A DNA stretch of 64,000 nucleotides. Origin: Emergomyces orientalis (lineage: Eukaryota > Ascomycota > Eurotiomycetes > Onygenales > Ajellomycetaceae). This document shows positions 1-11,422 of this stretch, piece by piece. The translations under genes were made by a program, and so were the position numbers. The DNA is taken from NCBI GenBank assembly GCA_002110485.1, contig MOWL01000005.1, positions 124,001 to 188,000 on the forward strand, written 5' to 3'. Within the stretch, counting starts at the first letter, position 1. Each line of letters begins with the position of its first letter. The notes beneath the pieces were generated by a model, which saw nothing but the letters and a program-made list of their open reading frames with translations, had not been told where the DNA came from and searched no databases.

Positions 1-2977
1 TTCGCCCCCACCACAGTTCAATACCCAAATTGCAGCGTCTGTTCGAGGGCGCCTGGTAGTATTTCCAATGTTGTAGCTTAAGAAAGGCTTTTAATTCGTT
101 TCCGTAGGCGACGAACTGACTTGATAGGACAAAGCTCTGTTTTTTTGCTCGAGCAAAGGGATGATGCATAGAGTGTAAAGCGCCAGATGAGGTACTATGG
201 TCCTGCTAACTCTCAAGAGGCCCAGAGGTTAGCAATTCACGGGGCAATTGAATCGCAGATTCCTCATTTCCGTCCTGTGTAGTAGCGGGCCAAAGCTGCC
301 CTAGGGATGCGAGGGATTATGTCCGGAAGTGGTATCACATTCCCCGGATCAGATATGTTCGCACAGTAGATACTGACGTGTCCATGCTTCTGTCATAGCT
401 CTAGACTGGTGATTTGCGATTAAGCAACCGTTAAAGAAAATATGTGGCATGTCTAGAGCCTCTAAGAAAATTTGCTCTCCTTTTTCAGTTGGTCGAAGTG
501 GGATTCCACAAAGGAAATAGACCAAATTAAAACAAGGGCTCGCCTTTTTTGTAACCAATAACGGCAAAGCTATTCGAGCCCATTGAACCATGCAAAGTAT
601 TACTTTAGACATGGGTTGGTGAAGATATCCCACTGACTGAATAGATACTGCCCCCAGGAGCAAGGCCAATGCACAAGTACTTGATAGGCCTCACAGATCT
701 GCTGCACATATTCGCGTGCTAAACGAGGAGAGTTGGCATTTATGCTAACAATATAACCTCATAGACAAATATAGCTAATCAAGTTCATTCCTCCTAACAA
801 GATTTCATATCAAACGATTTAGACTTCCATTAGCAGTTTGATCTCTTGCAAATCATCACCTAGGCAGCTCCATGTAAATCTATAAGCAACGAATATTTAC
901 TCTTCTTCAATCAACATGTAGTAAAGAAGCTCATATTTGATTCTTCATGCCAAGTAAACTCTCAGTTCTCTGCCCACCCGCGTTTCGCCCTGATAAGGAG
1001 GTAACTAGCGCATTGTTGCTTATTAGCACAGCTATTTTGAGGCTTCCATCGCAGGAGTAGTCGGTCGTATTTTCAAACTATGCAGACGCGTATCAACGAT
1101 TCAAACCATACCTACGCTTCTGGCTGGGGGACTAACCCCGTAGCTTTCATGAAAGGTAGTAATGAAATCGGGTTCCCATTACTGGCGGCTGGGGGTGTGG
1201 AAAAGGAGCAATCTTTGTTCAAGTCCAAGCGTTGATATAGGGGCTCGATGTCTTGGCGTGCTAGCCAGCGATTCGGGGATTTATTGGTCCGATTCCGGGG
1301 TTCGCCCTTTCTATGGAGCAGCTACCAAGATTACTCTGGTCTCCGCCTCAACGCTTTGTTCTTCTGTACAGATTATTCCAGCGCGATATATATACCTTTA
1401 CGATTGTTTGTTTAGAAATGCCCCGGTTTATTTTATCAGTCAAGTCTCAAACTTGTCTATATCGGACCCGATGTGCCACTTATTGAAGCATTTGGGAGGT
1501 TATATTGAAAAGGTCATTTACGGAGAACTCTTCTTTATTCTCTATTGACACATCATCTGCTCGATCAAGGCTGAGGCCCTTCGTATTCTACTGGGTTCAT
1601 TGCACGAAGCTGGTTACCTATTTATTCTATACCCTATATATACCCGTTCCATCCACGCGTACATTATACTACATGTACACGCATACATGCATGCATATAC
1701 GATGATATGATGTTCGCACAAGCTATCATCTTTCCGCTTTACTGAGTGTCTCGTACCTGGGCTGTTAACTACCTACCCAACTACATGCGATGTACAGTAC
1801 AGTACATGCATATATCGCATGCATATGAAACAGGAACAGGAAATAACCTTTTCTTTCTTCTGATCTTATCTACTCCCAGTTTTGGATACGGAATAGGTGG
1901 GGCGCGACAGACAGTGCATGCCATGGCAGTCAACGTGCGCGTACCAACACAGAGTTTGTTTACCTGGCTATCTTTTGAGTGTGTTTGGTTACCTGACCAT
2001 CAACTCTGAGTGTTTCGAGTATGCAGTGTTGTCATCACTCAATGAACCTGGGGCAGAGCAAATCTGAAATAAAAACAATACAGTTGCCATCCTGATTTTG
2101 CGGCTGTGTACGTGGTGTAGTGCGGATTACAGCTGCGGGGTCGCACAAAAGGTATGCGTTGCGGAATATTTATGTATACAACTATATCTGCATCTTGATA
2201 TCGGGCGATTCGTGCGAAAAGAAGTGGAACTAGCTTGGATTTTCTAATCGTAGCGTCTGATGAAAGAGGGGAAGTATTAATCCCCTATGCACAGATAGAT
2301 ACGGATTTGATATTCATTGAAAGTATGCAGACCAAAGTAGGACATTGCTAACCTTTACGCTGCTAACCTTTACGCTGCGCCCCTTGGTTGGCTCGAAATA
2401 GAAAAAGGGGTCGAATATACCCACCCAGCCAAACACGCGCTTTTAATAATGGGTAGCAGTAGCCAGTCAATAGATGCCGATATCGAAAACTACTGCTGGT
2501 GGTGTTAGCCAAGAGCAAAAACCAAAAAGGAAAGAAGAAAATATAATAATAGGGCGAGGATTTTTCAACCCAAGACGGAAACGAACTATGGAAAATGGAA
2601 ACACAAATGTATATCTTTTGAGAAGCGGAGAATTAGCTCCCTATATGAGATCGAATGATATGTGCCGTTACGGATAATGGCAAGGGCCGAAACTATACCA
2701 TGCCTGGTAGCTTCAGATGAGAGATAAAAGTGAGTTCCAGCTGGGTGGCAGATATGCAATGGCAGGCGGGTGTGACAATGCATATGTGCGGACGCAGGGA
2801 ATCGTTCCGTGACGCATCGCAGCTTTCTGTGAGATGGCTGACTCCGTGACGTGTTTCATAATATGCATCTTGAGGACTCAGAGTGAAGATATGAAGTGTG
2901 ATGCGCACATCTATGGGAGAAAAGGGGTGGAGATAGGGAGCGAGCCCCGTAGGGAAGGGAAATGTGCGGACAGTCAA

Positions 2978-2997
2978 TTTTTTTTTTTTTTTTTTTT
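2978..2997. repeat. Poly-T run, 20 bases
   Basis: Uninterrupted T20 in gene-poor DNA. Confidence 0.9.
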
Positions 2998-3594
2998 CGG
3001 TTTGGAAGCGGTGTGTGTATGTATGTAGCGAGTATGAAGAGGGTGGTACGCATATTACTCCATATATACCGGTGCAGATACGGGAGTTGTGCGATGCTGC
3101 GACAGCGTGCACTCCTCTGCATACTTAACCTGACAACGCAGAGTCCTTTTTTTTTGTAGATATATGTGCCCCCAAAATTGATTCATTCATCTCAGGAACT
3201 TTGATCAACCCCACCCCCTGAGAGGGAATACCAAATCACCTCTCCCCTCCGCTTGAAACCTCTGCTTTAAACCTACGCTCATATGTACCAGAGATTTCTC
3301 TTTGCCTGCCCGCATTGCATCATATTTGAACACAACAGATGACCCGCATTCCAAACTTCCCGGGGTGCTCTTGTTAAACAAACTCTTCAAGAGCCACGAT
3401 CCCGCCCCTCGCCTACTTCCTCATGTTTCCTTGGCGTTCAGCTCTCTTGAAGGTGAAAGCGGAACGAGCCTCCGCTGCTAGGTTCTGGGAGACAATTGAG
3501 AACTCCTAGTCAGCCAGACCACACCTCAAAATGTGTAAATATGAGAAAGAGCCTGAATTTCTGAAACACACTCCTCCCCCCTCCCCTCCCCTAA

Positions 3595-3613
3595 TTTTTT
3601 TTTTTTTTTTTTT
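3595..3613. repeat. Poly-T run, 19 bases
   Basis: Uninterrupted T19 after a CCCCTCCCCT-rich patch. Confidence 0.9.
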
Positions 3614-5820
3614 CATCCATTTTTTTTCTCGGCAATTTCTTCTTTTTCTGGCAGCTTACTGCATTTATGCGGTAACGCCTCCGTAGGGAGACGATTAATG
3701 ATAGTAAGTCCTTCGAATCCCGGTTGAAAACGAGTGATCGTTTGAATCGCAACTGGGCCATTGTCACTGGGGATAAAAATCAACAGCCGATGCGATGGGA
3801 ATTGGAGGGAGACTGGAAAACAAATTAAGGCAAGCAACTCTAGAGTTGTACATGACCCGCATCCAGGATTGCTCCGTACGTTTCCATGCCCTATATCTCA
3901 CCCCTGAACGAAGTACTCCGTGCAATTAACATAGTTATCCAACAACTGAACAAAATAATAACAACAGTAATTATAAAACGACTTGGAAGGGGAAAAACCA
4001 AATTAATGGGGCAATCTAGCTGCCTATCTAGCCATGAGTCGAACCTCAGACCTACAATATCGGGTCTCGCACCTCGACGAACCCCCATCGGCATCATTCA
4101 TAGGGAATCTCCATGGCCTAATGACTAGTGAATAACGACAGGCTGTGCCATCTCTAGAGCTGGCTAGGTAGGTAATGGTCCATGCTCAACTAGCAGAGAA
4201 ATACATATAGTCCGATCTCACGCCACTTAGCATTGCGCACTTGCTGCTTGCTGCATATCATGTATGCGAGTGGCTTTTTTCGTGTGGAAATATGGGTATG
4301 GAAATTGATCGGCGAGGAATTGTTAAAACGAAAACAAAGAACTTGTTTTTAAAAAGGGGGGTAGATATGATGATTGGAGCATATGATAGCAGGAGGTTTT
4401 CCAGCTTCTGACGGCGACTGACAGCTGACCAGAAGGTCAAAAGGAAAAGGGGTGGGGGATGAAAAGGAAAAGATTTCGAAAAGAAAAAAAATAACATATC
4501 CTCATCCATGGATGGCCCATAGGCCTTTTGGATAGAAACGATGACAGAAAGTAAAAATCAAAAAGCGGTTAAGTCCAGTCAGACATGGCGTGGGCCTTTG
4601 TCCACCCAATTGATACCCAGCTCCCTCAATTATTCGCCCATTGAGTGGGCCATTCCTTCATTCTTCTCTTGGAAACTCGTGCTGATGGGTTTGTGATTCA
4701 CATCAGGTTAGTTATTTTAGAGGTATGGCAATGCAGATATCATCATAGTTACAGCATCTTTTACATTGCATTGATGTCAATGCCAATCGATCATTTGATT
4801 CATGGGGATGGTGATGGTAACGATATGCTGATAAGAATAAACAATATGGTCTGCAACAGAAAATAATGAAAATATGCAAGAACCTTGCCAGCAGCAAGGG
4901 AACAATCCGTGGTTCCAGTGAAAAGAGGAGTACCTGGAAACTGTAGGTCCCATAGGATAGCCCGGGGTAATGCTCATGCAGGTAACCGCATAGACCTTAA
5001 AAATAAATTATGAATGAATCATCCATGTAGAAATGAAAATTTAAGTTCTGTTGTTTCAGCATTGTATGATCGGCGATTGAGAAAATCGGGAGCTCGTGAG
5101 TAAAGCACCTGGGCTAAAAGGCCTGGGGGGCTGGAGACCGGAAAGCTGTATGGGCCTAGCGTCGAGATGTGCATTTTTGAAACAGCCTGTACTGACAATG
5201 GACTTGGGTAGGGTATCACAAGCTGATGGAAAACCGGGCCACAAAGTCTTGCCTCAGCTATGGTATGCACATGTACGGTATGTGTGGGCGGGACACATTG
5301 CAGCGAGCAGTTGGCACGTATGCGCATTGTATGCATGTCCGCACTGTACCTCCGTGCTCAGGCAGATGGCTTAGCCGTGTTGGAGAGAAGCCCAGGACTC
5401 CTCCTATGTTGCAATAGTGTAAAGTTAGCAGGTGATAAATGATTGATAGGACAGAGCGCGACAAACGATGTTTTGCTTTCATTGCCAGAGAGAGGGCTCC
5501 CTTTTTCCATTTCCTCTCATTTTTACTCATTTCTTTGTGGCGCCTTGTCACCTCAACTCCACCCTCCCACTCGTCCGATTGCTAGGCAAGGTTTGTGCAT
5601 TGAAATTAATCATTCATTTAACTTTGAAATAATTGCTGGATCAGCCTTGGAACAATTTTGGAAACAATTGAAACACAATTTAGGTTCCCGTGCCTGGCGC
5701 TATTATATTAGTCAAAAAAGGGGATCAGATAAGCTCCCAACCGCCCATCCTCTTGGTTTAACTTGCGCCGCTCCAGTCCGCCACTGCGTGAATCTTCCCC
5801 TTCTTCCTCTTCCTAGTCTC

Positions 5821-5864
5821 TCAACTCTCTCCTCTCCTCTCCTCTCCTCGTTCTCTCTCTCTCT
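5821..5864. repeat. CTCCT/CT pyrimidine tract
   Basis: Five-base CTCCT units pass into (CT)n. Such tracts sit near fungal transcription starts, but no downstream gene could be matched to it. Confidence 0.8.
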
Positions 5865-6655
5865 TCATCTATTCCCTGGAAGGATTGGCACGACCACGCC
5901 TTTTGGCCCCCAAAATCCCCATCATATCCCTTAGTAGCTTCTTTCCTCAGCTCCAGATTTCCAGTGTCATCTTCTTGCCACACCTGGGCAATCAATGACG
6001 AATGCCTGCTTGGAGATTGTCCCCGTGGGTAGCTCGGGAGAGCGCCCATATCTCCCCGTTTGGAATACCTACTAGTAACCTTAGAAAAGACGAGTATAGT
6101 CACTTCTTAAACGCCGGGTTTACAACATTCATGTAACTCCTCATGTAACTCTACACATAGCCCCGCCCCCGCCCCCGCCCCCCCTTTCCCTCTCCTCTGA
6201 GCATGGCGTTCATATTGTTTTTCTTTTCATTTTTATTTTAGAAGTGGGATGGTCGGTACTCACAGGTTTATAGAGAGATGGTAAATAATAATAAGTTGTC
6301 CCCATTTATTTTAGTGGAAACGGGGCAACGGGCGTGCGGGCGCGAAAACCCCTGTTGAAGCATGCTGGGCAACAAGACTGTATGAGTCTAGATACCACAT
6401 TTATTTTCCAGGATAAATAGGTGTGAAAAATGCACACCAGGGCATTGTTAATTGATCATGTGATTGGGAAATGAAACAAGCCAACTTCTGTTCACTCTGT
6501 AACTTATTTGTTCACCAGCTGCTTGTAAACATATGGTCCTCTCAGCTTCTGTTTCACCAAGCTTATCACCTTCTCTTATTGGTTGATCTAATAACTGTTT
6601 TCCTATCTGCATAGTACTACTACCTAGTACCATTAACAAATAATAATAAAACCCT

Positions 6656-7369
6656 CTAACCACATTTCCCTACATCTGCCCCGTCGTAATGAAAACAACG
6701 AAGACAGTCAACAAGATTACAATCTGAATTATAGTGGCACTTGAATCTGCGACATTCCTCATGGGGACGATATCTTTTCTGAAGACCCGCTGGAGGCGCA
6801 ACGGGGGTTGTCTGGACAAGCGCCTCCTGCTGCACCTCTGCATCCACAAGTATCTTTGGAAGCAACTCCTCAGGCGGATTCCAGATCTGCTCCGTGTCGA
6901 CCTGAAAACTATCTGCCTTGCTCCACAGTTGCAACAGGTGCTCCTTTTCCTCTGGTGTCAAAGTACTCTGGTGATTGGCGATGAAGCTCAGTAGCTGCTC
7001 GAGCGTGAGGCGGGCATAACCCGTGACCCTGCCTTCTTCATTGAAGGAGCGCAAGACGCCATCATCAGCAATGTGGAGGAAATGATTGGGGTCATTGGGG
7101 AGGTTCCATCTCTCAACTAGGTCGTTGAGGTCGTTCTTTTCTTGTCGACCAATGGTTAGTTCATGTATTTTGGCTTTTTGAAAACATACGTGTACCTGTT
7201 ACTATATCTGGATTGACGGAGGTATAGTGAAGGAAGAGGAGGAAGAGGAGGAGGAGGAGGAGAGCAAGAAACTCACCGTTGTTGCTTCATGCTTCAACAC
7301 ACCTGCGGCAGTTGCAACAGCACACAGGCCGAGGAGGCCGAGGTGGAGAGAAAGGGACGCAAAGCGCAT
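6656..7369 (-). CDS. Secreted proprotein with C-terminal six-cysteine peptide
   Basis: Two exons, 7369-7277 and 7135-6656, joined in phase 0 across a GTGAGT...AAAAG intron, give about 190 residues. Residues 1 to about 22 (MRFASLSLHLGLLGLCAVAT) are a clear signal peptide with a hydrophobic core and small residues near the cleavage point. The middle is acidic, hydrophilic and without cysteine. Near the end comes LQKR, a Kex2-type dibasic site, and then a 38-residue tail that holds six cysteines in the pattern C-x4-C-x5-C-x4-C-x2-C-x10-C. The design is a pre-pro-peptide, so I infer export, Kex2 cleavage and release of a disulfide-knotted peptide. No family is recognised. The intron holds a (GAG)n tract. 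The gene stands alone between two gene-poor stretches, as small secreted fungal proteins often do. The start is fixed by the signal peptide in exon 1. Confidence 0.75.
7231..7264. repeat. (GAG)n/GGA-rich microsatellite in intron
   Basis: A purine-rich tract (GGAAGAGGAGGAAGAGGAGG and on) lies inside the single intron of the secreted proprotein gene. Read on the minus strand it forms a pyrimidine-rich stretch just after the 5' splice site. Confidence 0.8.
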
Positions 7370-10300
7370 GGTTGTTCAAGACTCGAGGATATAATAACCC
7401 GAGGGGCTGTTACATATGCAATGTGAGTAATAAACGCTTATGCGCTATAAAGAACATGAATTATGCTCCGTATAATTTACAGCCAGATATACCAAGGATG
7501 TTAACAGGCATTATATAATTTTTTAAAACCAAAAAACTCTGAACGTTTTCTCATCAATATCTACCTACCTACCTGGGTAGGTTGATCCATGTCCATGCGT
7601 GAATAAATATGCACATGTAACATGTAACATGTAACAGATAGGGTCTAAAGGGGGAGAGATATATATAGAATAAAAAAATTCAACAAATACTAGTATATTC
7701 CCCCTTTCCCCGTCCGCCCGGGCGCGAACTTTGGAAACTTTAAAAAAGGAACTGATCTGAGGGCGAAAGATATGCGTATTTTAACCACTTACCTAGGCAG
7801 GTAGATAGACCAAGGGCCCAGTGTCCAGTGTTGGTAAATGCAACAGGGTCTAACTGCTCACTCATTCGTTCCATTGCCATGGCCGTCTTCTCTGAAGGGA
7901 TGGTGTCAAACCCCCATCAACATCCAACCCCCAATCCATGGCCTTATCTGTCTGTTCCCGTCCTTTTTACCAGTTTCCCCGGACTGCTTTTGCACTGTTG
8001 TTCGGTATCTCAAGATGAATCAAGGTGTTGTCATATATTAAGGACATTTGAAGTGACATTAGATACTTGCGAAAGAAGCAACACGGTATGTAAGTGCCTC
8101 GCTGAAGCATGAATGATTAAAAAAAAAAAGGCCTGCTTTCTGCACTGCTCCAAGCTTAGTTTCCCAAAAAAGGCACCATTCCAATTGATTCTTCTATATC
8201 TTCAGCCCAATTTGTGTTTTGTTTCGACAATTTTTCAAAAATTTAAATAGGTTCTGTGGGCAATTCATCCCTAGTTGAGCGATTTTAATACAGACACACT
8301 CCCACTGTTGATATAGACACCCCTAATAATATATATAGAGACGAGCTCAGTAATTGATTTTTCATTAATAACTACATGTAAATCTGGCAATATCATACTC
8401 ACACAGAAGTTACAATTTATCATTGCACGTCAGGAGCTGGGAGATTCACTGAGAGAGAGAACTTGTAGAGAAGAGAATATATAAAGATATTTTGAGTTTT
8501 TCGGAATGAATCAATTGATTTACATACAAAATTAGCAGTAGAGTGTTTGTTATTCAGTGGGAATTGCAGCAATGGACTGTATATGAATATTCAATTCTAT
8601 GACTTACTTAGAGAATGAATGAACTTGTCAAATTAATTAAGCAGCTCAGTGATCATCACAGCATCTAGCTGATAGGTACGGAGTAGACAGACATTGATAA
8701 GTTAAAACTTCTACATAATATAATATTCCCGGTTTCTTTCTATATATTAATTAGTGGAAAAATCAATTATTGCTCTTAAATCTGGATGTCGCTATCAAAA
8801 ATACTCTGTAAGGGTGTCCGTTGTAAATTCCTCACCCGGGACTAGTTTATCCGACCATCTGAACTTTCCCCGCATATAAGGCCAGGCCAGACCTGGCCGA
8901 ACGGGACAGATGAATAAAATAAAATAAAAATGAATAACTATCGCGAACAATGACAGCCATGCTATGCTTATTGGTAATGACGATGTTGACAGGATAGATG
9001 CTTACAGCACAGCTGGTGGATTTTCTAGCAAAATTGCTGGGGAGTATCCGGCTAGCATCGCATCTTCGTTTTCCTGACCTAATTTATTATTTATTATTTA
9101 TTATTTATTATTTTTATTTTATTTTAACAGACTGATTTCCTATCCCCCCCGTCCACTATTTGCTCCCAAGGCTGATATTATTAATTCGAGCTGCATTGGC
9201 TGGGAATGCGACTAGTCTCCCTAGTCTCCAGCCGACGCTCTACAGCCACAGCGGACCTCGGGAAAAATCCTCCAGTGTCAAGATGTTTCCCGATTCCAAG
9301 AAAAAAAGCAGCCATATTTTTTTGAGTTTTTTTCTTCTCTGCTCTCAATCGCTCTCCGGACCAGATATATTGAAACTACGCGAGATAAATTAGTATTCTA
9401 TGGTTGCATGCTAAGGAAAAAGGTCTGTTCTTTTGGGCGGGGGCCAGGGATATTTAATTTGCCATCGCTTGCTTGAGCTTGCTGAGAGTTAACAAAAATG
9501 CCAGGCTGCCCAGTGCGCATATTCCACATCCCTCATCTCCGTTCGGCTGTGCTTGTTGTAAATAAATATGTTAGTTAACTATGTATTATTTCGCTTGGGA
9601 AATCCTTTGCTCATATGCAAAACATTTTGTTGACCCTTCTTGGGGCGGAAAGATATTTTCCCAGGGTTTCTCCCGTACGCAGAAAAGGATGAACTTCTGA
9701 CACGAGACCACATGAAAATAAGAACAACAACAAACATTAAGAGTATAGCGTGATATAGTTATAGATGTAGATATTTATCTATCTCCCGAATAAATAAATG
9801 ATTCTTGCTCGCATATTCACCTGCGTGGAGAGCCGGATGTCAGTGTTGTAGTGTTGATCCTATTTGCTTGCTGTTGAACTGACTTGAGAGTAGTCAGTTA
9901 CTCCTCAAAATTTCTCCCCAGTCGACTTTTTTCTTTTTTCCTTTTCTTTTTCTTTTTCTTTTTCTCTCCTCCTCTAAACCATCTCCAACAGCGACAATTA
10001 ACCAACCCCCAGCGCGCGCCACAGCTCTCTACACACCCCTTCGCATCTCAACGCATTCTCTCGCTGCTGCGTCCTTTGAACCTCTCCCCTCTTGCACATT
10101 GCTTTTCTTTTTCATTATTTTTTTTCAATACCGATTTCCCAGCCTCATCCCTCTCCCCGTACCCATCCCATCTTCTACCTACTTTCCACCCCGCATACTC
10201 AGCTTCCCCGCCATCTGGCTCCTCTTCCTACCCTCTATAAGGCTATACCCGGTTATTTCCCAGCTTCTATCCCTCTTCTTCCTGTTCCTCCTCCGTGTCG

Positions 10301-11422
10301 CCCGCTTTTCATTGACGCTGCCCTATGTCTATCAATGTGCTGCCCGCCCATCCGTGTGCTCCTCCCGCCTTCCGCCTCGACTCGTGTGTACCACAATTTG
10401 CACTACCACGGCTTATCCGCCACTAGCTATTATACCTCCCATTGCCATTGACATCGGAATCGCAAACAATCGCCCATTGTCCCTTATCAGCATCACCGCA
10501 TAGCACACATTCTCACCTCTCGAGATCGCGTTTTTTTCTCGAGGTTGTACCGCGGTTTTGTTCCATGGTTCCCGCTCTGTAATGCGGCCTCATCAATTTT
10601 TCCTTTCCAGCCATCAACCACGCTTTCTAGAGGCCCATTCGCTTCGGCTATCTCTTTTCGTGCAGCCTTGTCCCTTTCTCTCCAGCTTGACGGTGCCTCC
10701 TGATTGGTCTCCTTTGCCAGCTTGACCTCAAGTTCCCCCCTCCCCCTCCCAAAAAATACCTCCCCTTCTGCTGCCGTCTCGCCATCTCGCCATCACGCCC
10801 TCCAAAGTTTCTGAACTCGCCCTGTTCGACCGTGTCTCACTGCAGCAATCCGCCAGTCAGACCTCTTAACGCCCTGGCTGCGGTCGCGTGATTCCACATC
10901 TGCCGCTCCCTCACTTGCTGAAGCATACCTCGTAACTGCTGTGCCACCGCACTCGAACTGCTCGCGCGTGTTGGTCTTATCAGCTCGTCAAAGGTCTTAC
11001 ATAGCCACTCGAAATCTTGACCCGGTGTCGTGGTTCGGTGTGTGTCGAAGTAGGATTTTTTTTCTTTTCTTTCTTTCTTGCTTTCTTTCTTTTTTCTCCC
11101 CATTACTCCAGCATAATAACGAGGGGGAAAGACACAATATAAAATAAAATAAAAACGAAAAAAAGAAAGAGAAAACAAAAAAACGGACCGTAATTAGTTG
11201 GGCGGAAGATACTCACCACCTACTTGCAGGGAGATAGAAGAAAAAAACCACCTAGGCAACAAACGTGGGCATCGCATCGATCGACAGGAAGCACAGGAGA
11301 GTAGAGACTGGTCCGTACGGCGTTTTCTTTACCCAACCAGCCCATGCCCGTACAACCATTTCCCCTTCGACCTGCCTTTTCATAGCAGGTAAATACTATA
11401 TATATCCCTCAACCTATATATT
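7370..11422. other. 4-kb intergenic and leader region before acuK
   Basis: No gene is supported here. The left half is AT-rich with tandem ACATGTA units near 7613-7635, a CCTACCTACCTACC/GGTAGG palindrome near 7560-7580 and a (TTATTTA)n tract at 9083-9120. From about 9920 to 10540 the plus strand is strongly pyrimidine-rich (TTTTC repeats, CCTCT blocks). In filamentous ascomycetes this is typical of the zone around transcription starts and long 5' leaders, so I infer that it serves acuK. Open frames in the CT-rich part encode only Ser/Pro/Leu/Phe-rich low-complexity peptides. Confidence 0.5.
9083..9120. repeat. (TTATTTA)n microsatellite
   Basis: Tandem ATTTATT units followed by TTTTATTTT; a simple AT repeat in the intergenic region upstream of acuK. 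Confidence 0.8.

Larger units (their letters stand above)
1..6655. other. Gene-poor region, no supported gene
   Basis: I find no reading frame here with recognisable domains, a signal peptide, or a coherent exon series. It holds homopolymer T tracts, a CT-rich tract near 5821-5864, a C-rich (CCCCCG)n tract at about 6161-6184, a 15-bp direct duplication near 2346-2376 (GCTAACCTTTACGCT twice), and many TA-rich palindromic patches such as the GTACAGTACAGTAC stretch near 1792. Short open frames at 349-669 (-) and 1162-1548 (+) lack any family signature. A possible coding relic near 1400-1640 is discussed in the findings. Confidence 0.6.

Noticed and set aside
1162..1548. 128-codon plus-strand open frame
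   Set aside because: Starts at an ATG but has no recognisable domain, and a different frame is the more protein-like one downstream.
3690..3740. tRNA-like TTCGAATCC stretch
   Set aside because: The bases around it cannot form a T stem, and no acceptor or D arm fits at the right distance.
4020..4090. Second TTCGA-containing tRNA-like stretch on the minus strand
   Set aside because: No cloverleaf could be folded around it by hand.
5443..5934. 163-codon plus-strand open frame
   Set aside because: Its second half is translated pyrimidine tract (Leu/Ser runs), and the first half shows no similarity I recognise.
9884..10503. Overlapping plus-strand frames of 118-134 codons
   Set aside because: Three frames are open at once because the DNA is CT-rich, which is a composition effect typical of a long leader.
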